Shown one piece after another: positions 1 to 13,581 of a DNA stretch of 64,000 nt. The stretch is from positions 24,103,115 to 24,167,114 of the forward strand of contig CM028887.1 of NCBI GenBank assembly GCA_016801885.1, read 5' to 3'. The notes under the pieces are model-generated. The model did not search any database. It was not told the DNA's origin and saw only the letters and a program-made list of their open reading frames with translations. This DNA comes from Toxotes chatareus. Its lineage: Eukaryota > Chordata > Actinopteri > Toxotidae. The position numbers and the translations under genes are program-made. The number at the start of each line of letters is the position of its first letter. Position 1 is the stretch's first letter.

Positions 1-2634
1 AGGAGCTGATCACAACACATTTGAAACAATCTGAAACACATGTAATGGTTATCACATAGTTAAACATTGTCTGTGTTTAAGATCTATGCAGGCTGCATGA
101 TTTAGACAACGGTGCTGGTTTAATCGAAGTTAAGTGTAGGCAAAGGCTAATTGTGATTTTTCTCAACAGAATTACATTATTAATGTCTCAGTCCAGAAAG
201 GTTGGAATTAATATGGTCTAGAGGGATATTTTAATAAGGAGCAGTAACTAATGTTTCGATAAACAGCATATCTTTATTAAAGAGGACATGCTAAGGAGCT
301 CATGCACCCATGTGACAGGAAGAAGTACTTTACATCAGCCAAATCAGATGTGCCCTTAAAGTAAGAATTTCCTTTATGTTCCCCAGAATCACATAACAAA
401 AATGTACCTCCAGGGGCTTTACAAGATCTATAGCATATGACTAACTCTGTAATTAGACCCTCAGTTCTAAGATGGCTGTTCACAACAGGAAAGTGAATTA
501 TACAGTGACCTGGTCATTAAGTTAAAGAGAATTATGAATCTGCCTCCATCCTTATATTATGGGGTATTAGAAACCTTTACCTGTTCCTCAGATCAGGTGA
601 CTGGACACATTTAAGACAGTTGAACCATATCAACTAAATGTAGACTCCATCTTATTTCATCTTATTTTCTACAATATTGTTGTTATTGTTTTTAATATTT
701 AAATACATATGTCTTAACATAGTATAAGAGATGTAAGACATGTACCCATCTGTCCCATGGGATTCAGCTCTTAGCCTTTTACACATTGGTGATATCATGG
801 CCTCCTCTTATTCTGATAAGGACATGCTTTTTATTTTCTGCAGCTTATTAAAAGCTTCAGTCATTACCCTGTGTGCCAAATTATACCTGTGCATATCTTA
901 TCTCCTTGTCTCCCTGTCTGTTGACACACCAGTTATAAATTCCAGGTCAGCTGATGCATGGAGATTCCCTTTACAAGGATATGGACTGATATGGTCTTGG
1001 TCCTTAACAAAAAAAAAAAAAAAAAATGATTCCATCAGCCAAAATAAAGGAGGGTAAACATATAAGTTAAGGGCAGATTCAGGAAAACAAAGAGCTTTTA
1101 GCTGATCTACTGTAAATAAGGACGCCCTGTAGGAACACAAGAACAGTGCTTACACACTGATGTAAAAAATGGTTTGTTTATTTTACATTAGACAGAAGTG
1201 TACAGTGTTCGCATTGCAGAGGAAACGTCACCTGTATGTGTCTCCCACACAGACGCATACAGTACATACATAATCATTAGTTCTCTCTCTCTGTCTCTAA
1301 TCAGTGGAAGCTCTGCCTCATTCTTTCCTTCTGTAATTACATCCCACGTACTGCATCAAGCAGCAGATTGAATCCTCATCGCCTCGCTAAACGAGTTTCA
1401 AGAAGAAAGATTTAGAGAGACAGAAAGATCTCATCCTCTGTAATGAATTCTGTCTGTCTCTCGTCCCTATCGTCTCTCTGTCACTGTGTGCGCGGCAGAA
1501 TGGGGTTTTTTATATGACGGCTTGATCAAACAAACACACTCGTTGGCACATGGGCTCACACCTTGACACCAAATGTACAGAGACATTATGTCTGATCACA
1601 GCATTGGTGCTTATTATGTGTTTATTACCTTTGACAGAAATTCAGTTTTGAATATTCAGTTGTGTCCTGAATGAATGTGAGCAGTGTTTTAATTAGCAGC
1701 AACTGTTGGAGGTATTTGTGGCTCCTGAAATATGCTGACTAACGAGATGTTAATTAGCTCTATTCAGACACCGGCGCTGCCAGTGGAGGAGAATAGTCCC
1801 CATTCATAATCAGTAGTGCTACGGCCTCGCCTCCACGTCTGTGTATTGATCTGCCTGCGCTGCTGTATTAACATGCATGTCTTTGTTTTGTTGTGTTTTT
1901 TTCCTCCTAAGGTTCTGGTCTTCAGTGCTTCCCTGCTTGTTTTTCCTCGGTGTTTCTGTGTGTGTGATCATGGGTTTGAATATGGCCACAGGGTGTGTGT
2001 GTAGGCGTCTGTTTATTTGCCTTTATATGGAAACTTGTGCACAGACATTTTCTAGTGTTCTCAGCGTTTGCGCAAGAGAAGATATATTTCTGTGTGTGTA
2101 TGTGTGTGAGAGCATATACAGGTTGTCTGTGGGTTAACCGCAGTGATTAGTGCAACCTTCTTCTTGTGTTCCGTGTACGTTTGTGTGTGTGTTTGTATGT
2201 GTGGGGTGGGGGTCTCAGGCGCTCCTGTGGTGAGATTGCATTGACCGCTGTGTTATTGCTCTTTAATTATCAATTACGGCAGTCCCCCATCCTGGGCAGA
2301 GGGGGTGGGGGGTTGGAGGTGTATGCGGAGGTGATAATGAATACAGAGCTGCCATTAGGACAGTAACCGGGCTCTCTGTCTGGGGCTAAGGAGCCAGCGA
2401 GGAGGAGGAGAAGGAGAGGAGGAAAGGAGGAGGGGAGCCGGCTGGTGTGCTAATGAAACAGGCTGCAGCTCAAGACAAAAGAAAAGCCACCATCCCTCCC
2501 TCTTCTCTCTTTTCCCTTTTCTCCATTCCATCTTGATCCCCTCATCATCTTTTTTTTTTTATCTCTCTCATGTATTTTCTTGCTCACTTTGCATCCCACG
2601 CACATCAGCTACAACCATCCCTACAGACACAAAG
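1..2634. other. Intergenic, no gene seen
   Basis: AT-rich sequence with a poly-A run at 1009-1026, two copies of TTAATTAGC (1689-1697 and 1750-1758), further TAAT cores near 2260-2345, and a purine-rich GGA/GAA block at 2396-2440 followed by a pyrimidine-rich block. Open frames here are short, and no splice-bounded exon or known domain is visible. Confidence 0.6.
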
Positions 2635-2690
2635 CACACATACACACACACGCACGCACGCACACACACACACACAGAAACACACTCACA
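2635..2690. repeat. (CA)n microsatellite with CGCA interruptions
   Basis: An imperfect CA dinucleotide run with ACGC variants, directly readable. It creates spurious Thr-His frames. Confidence 0.9.
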
Positions 2691-5600
2691 AGGGACTGTG
2701 GTCGCACAGACAAACAGTGTCTGTATTTACTGAGGGGGTCATCTTTGAAGCTGTCAGCTAATCCATTTGAAAGTGTACCCATTCTTTCACAGCATATCAG
2801 TATTCTGAATATTTTGCAGCTTTTTTTGGGGGGGTTGTGTCGTTCCTTTTATGTCCATATTTTCGCTGCAGTACGTAAATTTAACTGGTGAAAAAAAATC
2901 TAATCTCTAAATCTGAAACAAAAGAAAACCCTAATGGATGATTTTACAGTAGAGGGAAAGAAAAACCATTAATCTAAGTTTAATGTGTTTGCAGGTATCC
3001 ATAGAGCTAACGCTGTGTGCTTTCCTTTTGGTTATTCCAGGAGCAGTAGGCAGGCAGGCAGGCATCTGTTGGAGCTGTTAGTCAGCCAGTCCACTGTCCT
3101 GCCAGGATACTCCAGTTTTTTAATATCTTATTTATAAGAAGCTTGACAGTGCTAAGGTTACCTGAAAGAATAGAAATAGTGGGAGTTCAAAGTATTGTGT
3201 TTTTGCGTATTTTGATATCCCTATTTTTTTTGTTCAAAAAATACATTTCTGATAATGAAAAAAAAAATAATCAGCTGTCTTTAAATATTTTTTCTGTGAA
3301 AATAAAAAGCTTCATTTGCATAAATGGATGTTCAAAATGTTGGGACTACTCCACATGAAATAAAGATTTGAATGCACTGCCACTCAGGACATGCAGCCAG
3401 CAAATCACTGTGCCTGCCTACTGTGCCTATGAAGAGATGCCACATGACATTATGTCAGCAGTGCTCACATGTAAATAGCCTATTTTACTTGGCTGACATG
3501 TAAATGCCATCAGAGGAAAGCGCAACGGGACAGTGAGAGCTTCCCTTTGTCATTTCACTGCATGACACATGAGAGCAGTTCCTAAAATGCAGCCAGCAAT
3601 CACATCCTATTTTCCCTTTTAGGAGAGGAGATGCATTAAATGTCTCCTGGAGGGGAAATGTGAAAAATAAACAGAAATAATCATGGCCTCTGCACCAGCA
3701 TACAAGTAAATTACTGAATTAGAAAAAGGCTGTAACAGCCACGGGGCAATATAATGTCACATTTTCATGTAGAGGCATATTATCAGGGTGACACCATCCA
3801 AGAAGTAATGAGCAGACATGAAGTAGTTCTGCTAAATGTTTGTTTTCACTAACTGTGCAAATTGAAACGTGGTGCGACCAACGTGACCGAGAGGCAGCCG
3901 CATTCTGCTTTGTCACATGTACCATCAACCTGACCAGGCACCGTGCCAGGTCCAGACAAGCCGCCCCACCTGTTGTAAATCTGCTCCGGTGCAGTGATAC
4001 AGTGGCAGATAAAGAGGCAGGTAAACCCTGATCACCAGTCTGTTAAATAAATAAATAAAACACTGCCAGAAGAAACAAAAATGAGTTGGAGTTCCTGTGT
4101 ATTTTCAAGTCCTCGGGGGCCTGAAATAAAGTTGTGTGTTATTTCAATAGCCTGTATTCAATTTCAGTCTCACAAGGCTTCACAGCTGCCACATTATGAA
4201 GCACTAAATGAAAAAGATATTCCCCAACCTCAGACTGAGACTAAATGAGCTCTGTGCGTAAACTGGGTTAAGGTGGTTTTACCCTTCAGTATGTATTAAG
4301 TGAATACATTTCCAGTATCTTTGTCAGTTTGATATTCAGAATAATAGTTTGTCCCGATAGAGTCAGACACTTGAAGCTTTTGGCCATGCATGTTCCCACA
4401 GCCTCAACCCCCAAACACAGGGTTCCCAGACGTTTCCAGAAGGGATTAATGTTCCTCAGGCTCTACAGAGGTCAGGCTGATTTTAGAGTGAAGTCCACTG
4501 AAGTCTGTAGAGGAGAGAGAGATTATTAAATTACTTTACCCATGTGGCCTTTGAAATGAAAGTGCAATTTTCATCTACGTGTTATATTTTTTTCTGACAA
4601 TATATTTAAAGATGAACTAAGCATGTGTCTTATTTTTTTTCTTGAGTTGCTTTGTTTGTTTCTATTGTTTGGTGCATTTTTAAACATTTGCGTTGCAACT
4701 GTAAAGCAAATACACATAGGTTAAGATAGAAAACATATCAATTGAAATGATTTTGTTCGTGATTTAACAAATAATCTCTATCACAGCATCAGATGTTATC
4801 CTGTATTAGAGTTTTATTCATCTGAAAATATCAGTTTTAATTTATATTTTGTTTTCATCTTGGTCATAAATTAAACCAAAAATCTTTGCAGAGTAGCTGA
4901 TAACTGTTAACAGATATTTAAAGTTTCAAAGGGAAAGGAAATCCCATTCTGTGCTTCATTAAATTAACAAAAGAAAAATCCAATTACAGAACAAGTTGAA
5001 CTTTAAGGAAGGACGGTGTTTAGATGTTGGCATAAGGACACACACTGTTTAAAATTATTGTATTACATTGAGTTTGTCTGCTGTGTCTGTTCTGTTTGTC
5101 AAATTTTCATTGGCTTTTTCTTTAACAGGGCTGAGTGTATTTTCGACACATTCATTTGAATAAGTCAAGACTTGGAGTGCAGTAAATTTACTGCTGAGTC
5201 ATCGGGATGTGGCACCATGTGAGGTGTCAGTTACACTTTATACTTAGTCTGTACAGAGTTATCTCACAGTGTGTATCACAGGGCAGTGTTTAACCTCTTT
5301 GGCATCAGAGGTATCTCTCTCATCAAATGCGGTAAAGGAAGGAAGAGTCTCATTGTGAAATGTCCTGTGCGTTGGTGCCACTTCATGTGCTGCAGAAACA
5401 ACAGGACTACACTTGCACAATGAAGGACAGGTTAATGAAGTTTTGTATCTGTGAACTGTGAGAGAATTTTGAGAATTCAAAGGACAAAGAAGAAATGTTA
5501 TTGTAGGAAAAATGGGACAATAATACAGCCCCTCATGCCATTTTTGGCTTCCTAATTTAGCTTGCAAAAATAGAAGCTCTTCAGGCTATAAAAGTCCACT

Positions 5601-8600
5601 GGGCTTTCAGTCAGTGTGCTCTCTGAGAGCAGCAGGAGAGGATGCAGCCATGTTAAAGGTCATGTTTCCTTCTCTGAAAGAAAAACCTTTCAAAACCTCA
5701 AACAAAGACTAACACTCACCAGAATGTATCTTTAAGGGATCAGACTGTATAGATGATCATTTGTAGAGAAAAGTCTCTTTGTTGTGTCATATTACTGTGG
5801 TTAAAAAAAAAAAAAAAAAGATGTACACAGGTGTGTTTCCCTGTCTGTGGGGAGCACCTGAGCTGCACTGAGAGATTGCTTCTCCATTATTTCACCCTCA
5901 CCTTCCCTCCTCTGGGACCCCCAACCTAAAAAAGAAAAAAAAAATAGATAGATTCCAGTTGGAGTTCAAATTGTAAAGGAGGACCACTCCGAGGATGTTT
6001 GAGCTTATGTCCCTGCATCACCTAAATCCCACACCAAGGCCCAGATAGACATGCAGACAGGCAGATAGGACATCCAGGGGGAGAGGGGAGAGGACAGCGG
6101 TGTGTACGGAGAGCTGGCATCCCCCCAGCCACAGCCAGCTGTGCAGAGAGAGGAAGAAGAGACCCGCCCTCCATCTCCACTCTGCTGTCTGTATCCCTGT
6201 CTCTGTTCTGTGCTGATTGATTAGCTGTTTACATCTCTTTCTCCTACAATCACCCCACTCCCACATTGCCTACTTATTTTCCTTCTAACCTATCTCCATC
6301 TTTCTCTCTATCCACCCCTCCTCTAATTTCTCTCCTCCTCCTCCCCTCTCACACGGGCAGACAAAAACACCACCCTCACCACCACCCCCTCCTCCTCCTT
6401 ATCCGAGAAAAATAGACTGGATGCTCATGCTTGCCAAAGTGCCTGCGGAAAGCCTGGCCGGGGCTTTCACAGAGCTCTACAAGCAGTAATAGGCAGGCAG
6501 AGGAGGAAAAAAACACGGCCCAATTTGGTCCATGCGTCTTGTTTCAGGAAATTGTGTTTTAAAGGGCAGCAGGTCTTTTTTGTGCGTTCAAGTGAAGGGT
6601 GAGAAACCTTCACCTACACTCGTTTATTTGGGAATATCCTGTGTCTGTGTACATGTATGTTATTACAGTACATCCCAGTTCTTGCAAGCTTATGAAAGAC
6701 TGAGCTTAGACATTTGCAAAGATAACATCTCCAGACATTTCTAAATACCGAGGGGATGTTACAGATAGTCATTGTACAGACATACAGTTCAGTGTCTGCT
6801 CACCCCCCCCAGTCATTCTGTAACACAGATTTATGTTATTTCACAGAGCCTTTTTGTTTTTCAGAATATTGCAGACAGCACTTTGGTTACAATGTGTTCT
6901 TGTTTTTGTGCGCTAATGCCCACAGGGCACGAAGACAGAGAGGAGAAAAAGATGGGGAAAAACAGATTAACATGCAGCTAATTGTGACGGAAGCACCATC
7001 TCCCTCTCACCATTGTCTCGGCCTGTGCCCGTTTGGATGGTGCATAAAGACATAATTCCCCTAATGTGAGGTATTTGTAACGCTGCCTTTGTTGGCAGCG
7101 TGTCGGCTGGCATATCACTCCACTGTGAGGAGCCTCTGCCAGCCTCACGCTATGCATCACCACCATAGATGCCAGGCAGGCCTCATCACACATGATCCTG
7201 CTCTCAGCCACAGGCCTGGTCCTCTTGGACAGCATCAGGGTGTAGCGTATATTGTGTGTGTGGAGCTCAGTAACCCTGTTAGTCATCTCATTGTCAGTGT
7301 AAACAGCACAGTTTTTGTCCTCCTACAAGCCACAGTGGTGTGTGTTTTTACAGGTCAGCAAGGGCTCATTACTATTGCAGCTTAAACTCTCTCTGATTCA
7401 AGATCATATCTACATTTTTGTGTGCTTGCGGGTTTTTCAGTTTACTTTAAAATGTCTAGTATCTTAAAAATAAAGAACTGAAGAAGCCTCATGGATGAGC
7501 TGAAACATCTTAAAGAAACAGAACTAAGGTTCAGTTCTTCTTGGATAATCCTGACCTTCATAACTGACAATCTAAAGACATCTTAAAAATAACGTTTTCA
7601 GAAATGTTCCAACTGGCCATAACCCAAAATTCAAGTGCATTTTGTTCACTTTTTTGCAGATACAATACACATACAAACAAAGCTTTGTCAGCATCAACAT
7701 ACTTACAGCTTTTATTTAGCCTTTACAGATGGTCTGTATCAAAAACTAAAGCAATTAATTTCATTGTGAAGAAAACCTTAATCGCTCTTATAAAACGCCA
7801 CAAAAGAGCGTATTGTGTCACACTGTGAATAAGGCTCCGATCTTTAATTTTAACTGCCTCCGTCCTCTGAATGGCTCATTTAACTCAGCGCTGAGCTCAC
7901 TGGCATTGTTCGCATTTTTTGGCACCGTCCGTCTGCCACTCGGTCCGTGGAGTTCAGGAAGAGACAGGGTTAAGCCTGAAACACTTTTGTCATTCAGCCA
8001 CGCTGAAAGCAGTCAAACGAGTCTGAGGCTGTTGTTGGCTCTTTGTTTCTGTTAGATCAGCTTTCGTCTGCTGAAATGCTGCGAGAAATAAATAAGAAGC
8101 AGAGAGAGATGTCAGGAGAAGTAAGAGGACTCGCTCACAAAAACACACAATCATTAAGTAACAATCACATCGGCCTGAACATGCCACTGACAGGAGGACA
8201 TGGGCATGTGTCCGTCCATGTATACATTGCTTTTATTTACTGTCAACATCAGCTTTAGTTTTCCCTCCCTTCCCGCCCTGCCCACTTTTGTCTGCGCCAT
8301 AAATGCCAGCAGTCAGGAATTCATCTAATTCACAGCGCCAGCCGCAGTATTTCCCATCCCCCTGTCAAAACAGAGCCATATCCAGCCTCATGCACCTCCT
8401 TGTTTACTCTGTTGCTTTATTCTTCCTCCTCGACATACACATGCAGCCCTGACCACAGCGCAAACACAAATCTGTGTAGGAACACAGTGTGCTAAGTGGT
8501 AACACCACCTTTTAATACTGAGCTGAAACTCATTTAGCATAATGTTTGTTTTCTTGTCTTATTTCCAGACAGTTGAAGCAAGATTGCTTAAGTTCAAATT

Positions 8601-9044
8601 ATCTTTAACTGTTCCTTTCCTTTTCATGGATAAGAAGACCTTTATTTTGTTATTAAGTATATAAAGATCCAATATTTTAGTGTGATTTCATTTGAAGAGT
8701 TTTAACAGTTTCACGTGGGAGTTTCATAATGCTTTTACTCATAAAGGTCCTTCATCTGCTAAGTTGTAAAAAAAAAAATGCATCATCAATCTAAACCTAA
8801 GGTCCTAATTTGACATTTTGCAGATGAAAGTTGCATCTAATTGAAAATTAAATACTTTTTAACCCAAATGTGAAGATATTCGATCTTATCCGATCAAAAT
8901 AAACTATCAGCTTTTGCAGCCAGAGACGTCTCATCTCAGGCTTCAATTCTGCCTCTTCCCCAAAGGAAATTAACCGACGGATTCCTCCTGACAGACAGCT
9001 GTTCCTCCCACAGTGGGTCTTCTTCATAACCTGCACCTCCCCAC
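2691..9044. other. Intergenic, no gene seen
   Basis: No coding exon is supported. It holds a GGCA tetranucleotide run at 3049-3063, a poly-A run at 5803-5819, a small perfect hairpin CGCTGCC-TTTGTT-GGCAGCG at 7081-7100, and moderately complex stretches (for example 8280-8345) that look more like conserved non-coding DNA than repeats. Conservation cannot be judged here. Confidence 0.55.
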
Positions 9045-9183
9045 GACACACACACACACACACACACACTATTCCGAGTTACTCCCTCCCAGGAGAATAA
9101 ATCTGCAATCAACTGGGCCTATAAATAGCTGTGGCACACTTCACTGCTGCTGAGGCCCCCCTGCCCTTCCCAAAGAGCTCCTA

Positions 9184-9219
<36 letters not shown>
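9045..9219. repeat. Two (CA)n microsatellites
   Basis: CA runs at 9045-9069 and 9192-9219, the second preceded by CGCGCG. The DNA between them is unique. Confidence 0.9.
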
Positions 9220-9319
9220 TTAGGCTCTCCACCCCTAATCCAAAGCAGGGCACCCAGCCTTTCTTTGCTTCTCTGCGTTTCCTCCTGCTGACGTTATGTG
9301 CCTATATTTCTGCGAGCAA

Positions 9320-9550
9320 ACACATTAACAGAGGCTAATTAAAGTAATTTGTCCTTCACATAGGCTATCTGCACATTAGTTCTAATAGCTCTCAGGCAAT
9401 TAAAAGCCTGAACCACCAGCCATATTAGCCATTCCATCTGAATCACTGTGCTAAAATCCTCGGAGAGAGCCCCTAACGCTACGCTAGGCTAACGCTAGTT
9501 ATTGGTAGCGGAGGCTAATCACCTCATTAGTCAGCAGGCTTAATGAGATG
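9320..9550. promoter_or_regulatory. TAAT-rich candidate enhancer
   Basis: About 230 bases carry many homeodomain-type cores: CTAATTAAAG, several ATTAG copies, CAATTAAAAG, GGCTAATCAC and GCTTAATGAG, with GGCTAA repeated three times. Such density in a complex, non-repetitive stretch is typical of developmental enhancers in gene deserts. This is inference from motif density only. Confidence 0.3.
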
Positions 9551-12461
9551 TGTTATTTAAGTAGATACTGTATCATAGGGGGGACCTGTTCCTCCTGAGC
9601 CAGTATACAACAGAGAGAGAGAGAGATTTTTATCAGTAATCTCACACATGCACACACACTAATGGATTCACAGAACAAAACTACAGAAATAGATTTTATA
9701 ATGAACACTTTCAGTAACTGTACAGCACAGTGTGAAAGAAATTCATGTACATTAAAGCAACAAAAAGCTCCACAGAGAGACAACGATGAAACAATGAGTC
9801 TTGATCATGCTACTGGAATTTAGAAACATTGTATGGATGCAAAAGGTCGACATACTGCTAGTAATCATAGAGTTTTTAACTTCCCATTATACTGAATTTA
9901 ATTTAATGTATGTGTGTCATAAATTGTAGACTGTAAAAACCAATGACCAGCTCTTTCCAAGCTCCTCTCTACACTCCTGAAAGTCATAAGTCTGGAATTG
10001 GCTTTGGAAAATGGTCGGAGGGAATGCAGCTGCTGAGAGATGCAGGTTTTACGAACCGATCCAGTCGGTCCCTCTCTGACCATTTGAAATTACTGCTGTG
10101 TTTTCCCCCGGGCGTGTTCATGCAGGAGAGGGATTTCTACCGTTAGGGGATTATATTTTTTTCTTGGCTTTTATTGACAAGTTGAACCCTCATGCCTTTA
10201 GTAATCGTGCACCTCTCTCTTGTTTGACCTCTCAAAGAGATACTGGAGACTCGTGTATTACCGTGATCTTCAAGTATCACAGCTGTCCGATTTCTTGAAA
10301 AATAAATACTTAGCAATTTTTTTGCTGCACTTCTGAAGGTTTTCTAATCATCTCTTCTAACAATCCGAATGGAAAAATATTTGTTTCCTAATCCAAAAGT
10401 TAGTAAATGACATATATCTTTGCTCAGTCTGTTTGCTCAGAATAACGTCTGTCTGTCTGTCTGTCTTTCTGGTGTTGTAAAAAACAAGCAAGAGGAGAGG
10501 TCATTTCTGGTCGCATGGATAAGAAAAAATGTTAAAAATGTTCTTTTACTGTGCAGCCGATGGGATATTTTTTCATCCTGACAGTTACAAGAAACTTTGA
10601 GGATTCGGGAAATACTTTCAGAACAGTTGTTAAATTACTTTCTGGGTTTTGCAAAGATTGTTGGGTCTTTACAGTATTTCTCAGGAAAATGGATGTTTAG
10701 TTCTGTGACTGGAATGTAATGGTAATTCGTGAGACCTGAGCTCTGACTCACTGTTCTGTTCACTCCAGAGTAAGATTGATCAAACACAATATATACACCA
10801 GATACAAACACATACAATTACATTAAGGGATTTAATTATTATTTTTTTCATCCAAAAAACCTGTTTACAGTAAACTCTGTGTTTCTTTTTCAAAGGTGAA
10901 CATGGTGACTTGAGTTTGGTTTGGAAACTACATGTTCAACTGTAAAGTAAATAAGTGGAAAAAATGAAAATGGTGTCAGTTGTCTTGCTGTTACTGAAAG
11001 AGTGGGAAGACAAACCAGTAAGTGAAAACACCTTAGAAAGGTTAAACTGACTTATTGATGAACCTTGTCAGTTACCAACAGTTTCAATTAGGGTTTTTTT
11101 TTATTGATCAGTCAAAACGTAACACAAGAAATGATTGTTTTTGTCTGCAGGTGTGTGTGTGTGTGTGTCTGTCTGTGTCTGTGTCTGTGGTTACTGCGGT
11201 GCTACCAGACCCCTGACCTTTCTATGTCCTGATAATGTCCCCAGGGACTGAGGGATGGAGGGAGAAGCCTGAGAAGGGGGGAGGCCTTTGTTTTCCTACT
11301 GGAAGCCTTAATGTCAGTGTAGTCTGAGCTCTGGTGAAGCACACAGGGTTTGTTATTGGGTCCCAGGAGAAAAAAAAATCTGCATTATGATACAGTTTAA
11401 ATGAAATACATACGGCTTATGCCGCAGCACAGCAATTTGAGTCTTACAACCATTTCTTTTGTTCTTTTCAAGAATTTTGCACAGAGTGGAAGTTGCAAAC
11501 ACCAACGGTTAACAAAGCCTGATTTTCTGCCTTTTAGACAGAGGCTGACACCTCGTCCAGGAGAAGGGAAAAGCATCATGTGCACCGACACAGTGGAAGC
11601 AGTTCAGTGAGTTGATGCCAGATTTAATTGTCTGGGGCAAAGGCAAGTGTAAACTGCACGCCTCACAGACAATAAGTGCAAGTGCACAGTGTGTTAATGG
11701 AGAAATGGGGAGGGGAGGTTTTAACATTTTTTTTCCTGGTGCTTCCAACCCACGAATCCCATCGCCTCTTCCCCTCCTTTGCCCCCCCTTCGTTCCCCCA
11801 TCACGCGCCCACCATTTGCTCATCCATCACCATCGCCTCACACTCTCCTCTCCTTTCCATCTTCCATCACTCCACCCAGCCAATTTAGTCCTCACTCATT
11901 TTTCTCTCCTCCGCAGAGCGCCGTGCTTTTGTCCTCCATACCAACCTCTCTTTCCCTCACCCGCGCTCTGCTCTCTGCCGGTGTCTGATCACAAAATTCG
12001 AGCAGTCTGTTGTTGGGGAGTGAATGACACCGCCGAGTGTGTGCTCCTGCTGCCTTTCCCTTTTCTGCCTGTGTGCATGCAGTCTGTGTCTGTCTGTGGT
12101 GTGTTTTGAATACATGTAAAAAGTGAACATGTGTGTGTCTGTGTGTGTTTCTGGATTCTGTTGGTAATAAGAACCAGCGATGAAAAAAAAAAAACAAAGA
12201 CTACACACAGGCTTTGCCATCTGTCTCCTCCTAAACCTGATACTCCTGAGCCACCTCTGTCTCCTCCTTTCTCCCTCTCAACATCACACACACTCCCAGA
12301 TATGCCGCTAATGCTGCCATTCGGCCATTTTCCAGGAGTTGGAACATCCAGACTCAGAATTAAAGAGCATTAGTTATGACTGCAGGGTACATCACCCTGG
12401 CCTCAGCCTATCATGTTAACACTGTTCCTACAACAAACACACAAATATTATACCCACCAAC

Positions 12462-12463
<2 letters not shown>
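9551..12463. other. Intergenic, no gene seen
   Basis: Contains a GTCT tetranucleotide run at 10447-10467, a short GT run at 11150-11168 and a C/T-rich stretch at 11740-11990 that produces long but low-complexity open frames. No credible exon was recognised. Confidence 0.55.

Positions 12464-12503
<40 letters not shown>
12464..12503. repeat. (CA)n microsatellite
   Basis: A nearly pure CA run of about 40 bases. Confidence 0.92.
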
Positions 12504-12505
<2 letters not shown>

Positions 12506-13524
12506 CCCCCTATGCAGCCCCCTCCCTTGGTCCCTAGGCTCTCTTTGCCACTCATTAACCCTGTCACGTTTATGGTATGAATTAAATGATTCCAGTGATG
12601 CATCCCCACGCACTGAGGGAGCCACAGCCAGACCTAACCCCCACCCAACCCACCAACCCATCCCAAGGCTGGAGGGACAGCCCGAGGCAGCACTCTGCAC
12701 CCTCATTATCACCAGCATGGTGGTCTCTAGCTGCCACACTGTTGTTTCAGCGTGTACATGACTGAGACTGTGTGGTGTGTATCCAGTGTGTGCCTGTCAT
12801 GGTCTGGATGTTTGATGTTTTAATATTCTGAATGTGGGCAGAGGCAACTGACAGAGCTGTAAAAAGTGATTGTGTTCTTCGTGTGTTAAGTATATTTGTT
12901 TTCACTCAAAGATGAGGCATCTGCCCCACTGAAAAGGTGCAAAATGATTAAACTTATTCAGATACTGAATTTTTAAAGTACTAATCGAAAACCTTTTCGT
13001 ATAAATGAATGCATACAGACCATGAAACCATGTGAGACCATGTGTGCAAGTTCTGAACACAGGAGGGGGTTTCCAGTAGAATATCTTTGGCTCACAGGAA
13101 GTAATGCATTCACTGCAGTTTCCACCAGCAGTTTTGTTAAAAATAGAATAGTAAAACTACTTAATGTGGGCGAACATTAACATTAGAGGTATTAAGAAAA
13201 ACAGCAAAGACGGCACATGCTAGGTTTTAAAATACTTAACAATCTTGCATCTTTCATTCTGACAAAATGTGAGGAAAACTACAGACTAGACTAGGGGATC
13301 AGCCTTTTCTTTCTCATAGCTGAAATCACACCACCAACTTTGTTTAGAGACTTCACATTTAGTTTTACTCAAAAGTTGAAATCTGCATATGCTTTATATC
13401 TTGTGTGTTGTGCGCTTTTATTATTTTCTTTTTGTAAAGTTATGATTATCATTTATCATAATTATAGATGAAATATTAGAAATGACAAAAATAAAAATAG
13501 TAAAACTGTAGTAACAAGCCACAG
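12504..13524. other. Intergenic, no gene seen
   Basis: AT-rich after a C-rich opening (12500-12720). No coding or RNA gene signal was recognised. Confidence 0.5.

Positions 13525-13577
<53 letters not shown>
13525..13577. repeat. Compound (GT)n(GA)n microsatellite
   Basis: A GT run passes directly into a GA run, each about 25-28 bases. Confidence 0.92.

Positions 13578-13581
<4 letters not shown>

Noticed and set aside
7081..7100. Small perfect hairpin with 7-base arms
   Set aside because: Too short for a microRNA precursor and with no terminator role in a vertebrate; likely chance.
11612..12109. 165-codon open frame
   Set aside because: Composition follows a C/T-rich stretch; no domain, splice sites or recognisable family.
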